In this document: positions 62,733 through 64,000 of the stretch, piece after piece
Layout of the letters: each line of letters opens with the position of its first letter
Numbering within the stretch: the stretch's first letter is position 1
Assembly (NCBI RefSeq): GCF_017744555.1
Contig: NZ_JAGIBD010000003.1
Location: 1-64,000, forward strand
Origin: Cellulomonas sp.
Lineage (GTDB): Bacteria > Actinomycetota > Actinomycetes > Actinomycetales > Cellulomonadaceae
Direction of reading: 5' to 3'
Length of the DNA stretch: 64,000 nucleotides
Program-made: the position numbers and the translations under genes
The notes under the pieces: generated by a model
Databases searched by the model: none
Seen by the model: only the letters and a program-made list of their open reading frames with translations
What the model was told of the DNA's origin: nothing

Positions 62733-63958
62733 GCGCGGCGCCGGAGCACGCGCGCGGTGGCCGCAGGTCGGCGGCCGGGTGGGTGGTCATGGGCATCGTC
62801 GTCCTGTTGGCGGCGTCCGGGGTCGCGGTGTGGTTCGCGCTGCGGCCGGTGGACGGCGGGCCAGCGCCCGTGGTCCCGGGTGCGCCGACCCCGACGCCGA
62901 CGCCTTCCGCCTCGGGCGACGACCCCTGGGCGGGCTGGTCGCTCGAGCAGCAGGTCGGCCAGGTGTTCATGGTCGGCGTCGACGTCGCCGACCCGCAGCA
63001 GGTCAGCACCGACGCGATCGAGCAGGACCACGTCGGCAACCTGTTCCTGCAGAACCGGACGCACGACGGCGTCGCACCGACCCGCACGCTCGTCGACTCG
63101 TTCTCGGCGCTCGTCTCGGACGACACGACGCACGGCACGCCGCTCCTCGTCGCGACCGACCAGGAGGGCGGGCAGGTGCAGGTGCTCCATGGTCCTGGCT
63201 TCTCGACCATCCCCGCGGCCGTCGACCAGGCGACGCTCGACCCAGCCGGGCTGCGCACGCAGGCGACGACGTGGGGCGGCGAGCTGGCGGCCGCCGGTGT
63301 CGACCTCAACCTGGCGCCCGTGATGGACCTCGTCCCGGACCAGGCGACCGCCGGGTCGAACCCGCCCGTCGGCGCCCTGGGACGGAACTACGGCAACACG
63401 TCCGAGTCGGTGACGAGCCACGCGAACGCGTTCGCGGACGGGATGCGGGCCGCGGGCGTCGGCGTCGCGATCAAGCACTTCCCGGGGCTCGGCCGGGTCG
63501 CGCAGGACACCGACTCGTCCGCGGGCGTGACGGACACCGTGACGACGCGCGACGACCCGTCGGTCGACGTGTTCCGGTCCGGGATCCAGGCGGGCGCGGA
63601 GTGCGTCATGGTGTCGACCGCGATCTACAGCCGGATCGACCCGGGGACGCCCGCCGCGTTCTCGACCACGGTCGTCGACGGGATGCTGCGCGGCGACCTC
63701 GGCTTCGACGGGCTGGTGATCACCGACGACCTGTCCGGCGCCGAGCAGGTCGCCGGGTGGTCGCCCGGCGACCGGGCGGTGCTCGCGCTCGACGCCGGCG
63801 TCGACCTCGTGCTCGTCTCGAAGGACCCGACGGTCGCGCACGCGATGGTTGCCGCGGTGCTCACCCGTGCGCGCTCCGACGCCGGGTTCCGCGCGAAGGT
63901 CGAGGCCGCCGCCCAGCACGTGCTCGAGACGAAGGGGCAGTGGCCGCCCCGCTCCTGA
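62729..63958 (+). CDS. Glycoside hydrolase family 3 protein (NagZ-like)
   Basis: This 409-residue exported or membrane-anchored enzyme has an N-terminal transmembrane segment (about 17-39), a Pro/Thr linker and a GH3 barrel: [33 protein letters not shown], the substrate-binding [11 protein letters not shown] and the nucleophile Asp in [11 protein letters not shown]. NagZ-type enzymes remove N-acetylglucosamine from peptidoglycan fragments. It is the third gene of an ATGA-coupled operon with the F420 genes, an unusual functional mix. Confidence 0.88.
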   Translation: MSAAPEHARGGRRSAAGWVVMGIVVLLAASGVAVWFALRPVDGGPAPVVPGAPTPTPTPSASGDDPWAGWSLEQQVGQVFMVGVDVADPQQVSTDAIEQDHVGNLFLQNRTHDGVAPTRTLVDSFSALVSDDTTHGTPLLVATDQEGGQVQVLHGPGFSTIPAAVDQATLDPAGLRTQATTWGGELAAAGVDLNLAPVMDLVPDQATAGSNPPVGALGRNYGNTSESVTSHANAFADGMRAAGVGVAIKHFPGLGRVAQDTDSSAGVTDTVTTRDDPSVDVFRSGIQAGAECVMVSTAIYSRIDPGTPAAFSTTVVDGMLRGDLGFDGLVITDDLSGAEQVAGWSPGDRAVLALDAGVDLVLVSKDPTVAHAMVAAVLTRARSDAGFRAKVEAAAQHVLETKGQWPPRS

Positions 63959-64000
63959 CGGGCCCGCTCAGGCCGGCGGGGGCGTCGCGGCGACGCCCGC
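63959..64000. other. Window edge, possible 3' end of a minus-strand gene
   Basis: On the minus strand the last bases read as codons for Ala-Thr-Pro-Pro-Pro-Ala followed by a stop at 63969-63971. That could be the C-terminus of a gene beyond the window, but it is too short to judge. Confidence 0.2.

Overview
The window is high-GC DNA from an actinobacterium, most likely a Cellulomonas-like member of the Micrococcales. This rests on the strong GC codon bias, frequent GTG starts, the tig-clpP1-clpP2-clpX order, a PepN/PepO/S9 peptidase set, F420-dependent enzymes with a CofE ligase, a mycothiol-type DsbA-fold protein, and many genes that appear to be leaderless (a TANNNT or CANNNT -10 box 6 to 8 nt before the start codon). 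I see no CRISPR array, insertion sequence, integrase or rRNA.

Region 1 (1-26950) is mostly housekeeping: an MscS channel coupled to an S9A oligopeptidase, 4-alpha-glucanotransferase, two thioredoxin-fold proteins, aminopeptidase N, an M13 peptidase, RpiB, an Eis-type acetyltransferase, a SpoIIE-type phosphatase, an alkyltransferase-like protein coupled to an F420-type oxidoreductase, a GntR/DUF1648 pair, cysK-cysE, a lipoprotein, TetR with a divergent oxidoreductase, and a GT-C membrane glycosyltransferase. Two regulatory regions stand out: a 24-codon cysteine-rich leader peptide plus hairpin upstream of cysK, and three copies of GAGCANTGCTC between tetR and its divergent neighbour.

Region 2 (27115-40835) is an accessory gene block. 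The left arm (27115-35984) holds a phosphopantetheinyl transferase, an MmyB-type regulator, a HAD phosphatase, a SnoaL-like protein, a flavodoxin, a type II thioesterase, a P-loop ATPase, an AvrD-family protein with an internal duplication, a free acyl carrier protein, a FabG-like reductase and an AMP ligase, mostly overlapping start-to-stop. It looks like a route to an acyl-sugar or butenolide-like small molecule. The right arm (36310-40835), transcribed divergently, encodes a secreted amicyanin-like cupredoxin, a 31-residue peptide followed at once by a perfect 15-bp hairpin, a PaaK-like adenylating enzyme, a polytopic membrane protein with YD, GLGD and PAL motifs in the order of presenilin / signal-peptide-peptidase proteases, a 57-residue single-pass protein and a ferric-reductase-like flavocytochrome. 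This small peptide with its own candidate membrane protease, adenylase and transmembrane redox chain is the best candidate here for an undescribed system.

Region 3 (40850-46260): a probable cysteine-peptidase effector with an N-terminal LQRAAGN motif and an overlapping beta-propeller-like partner, a TetR/MFS efflux pair, a dihydrofolate-reductase-like protein, and tRNA-Gly and tRNA-Pro.

Region 4 (46260-64000) is core: a macrolide-type glycosyltransferase, trigger factor, clpP1, clpP2, clpX, chorismate mutase, an Rv2629-like factor, long-chain acyl-CoA ligase, valS, a beta-propeller membrane protein, and an overlapping F420 oxidoreductase - cofE - NagZ-like operon.
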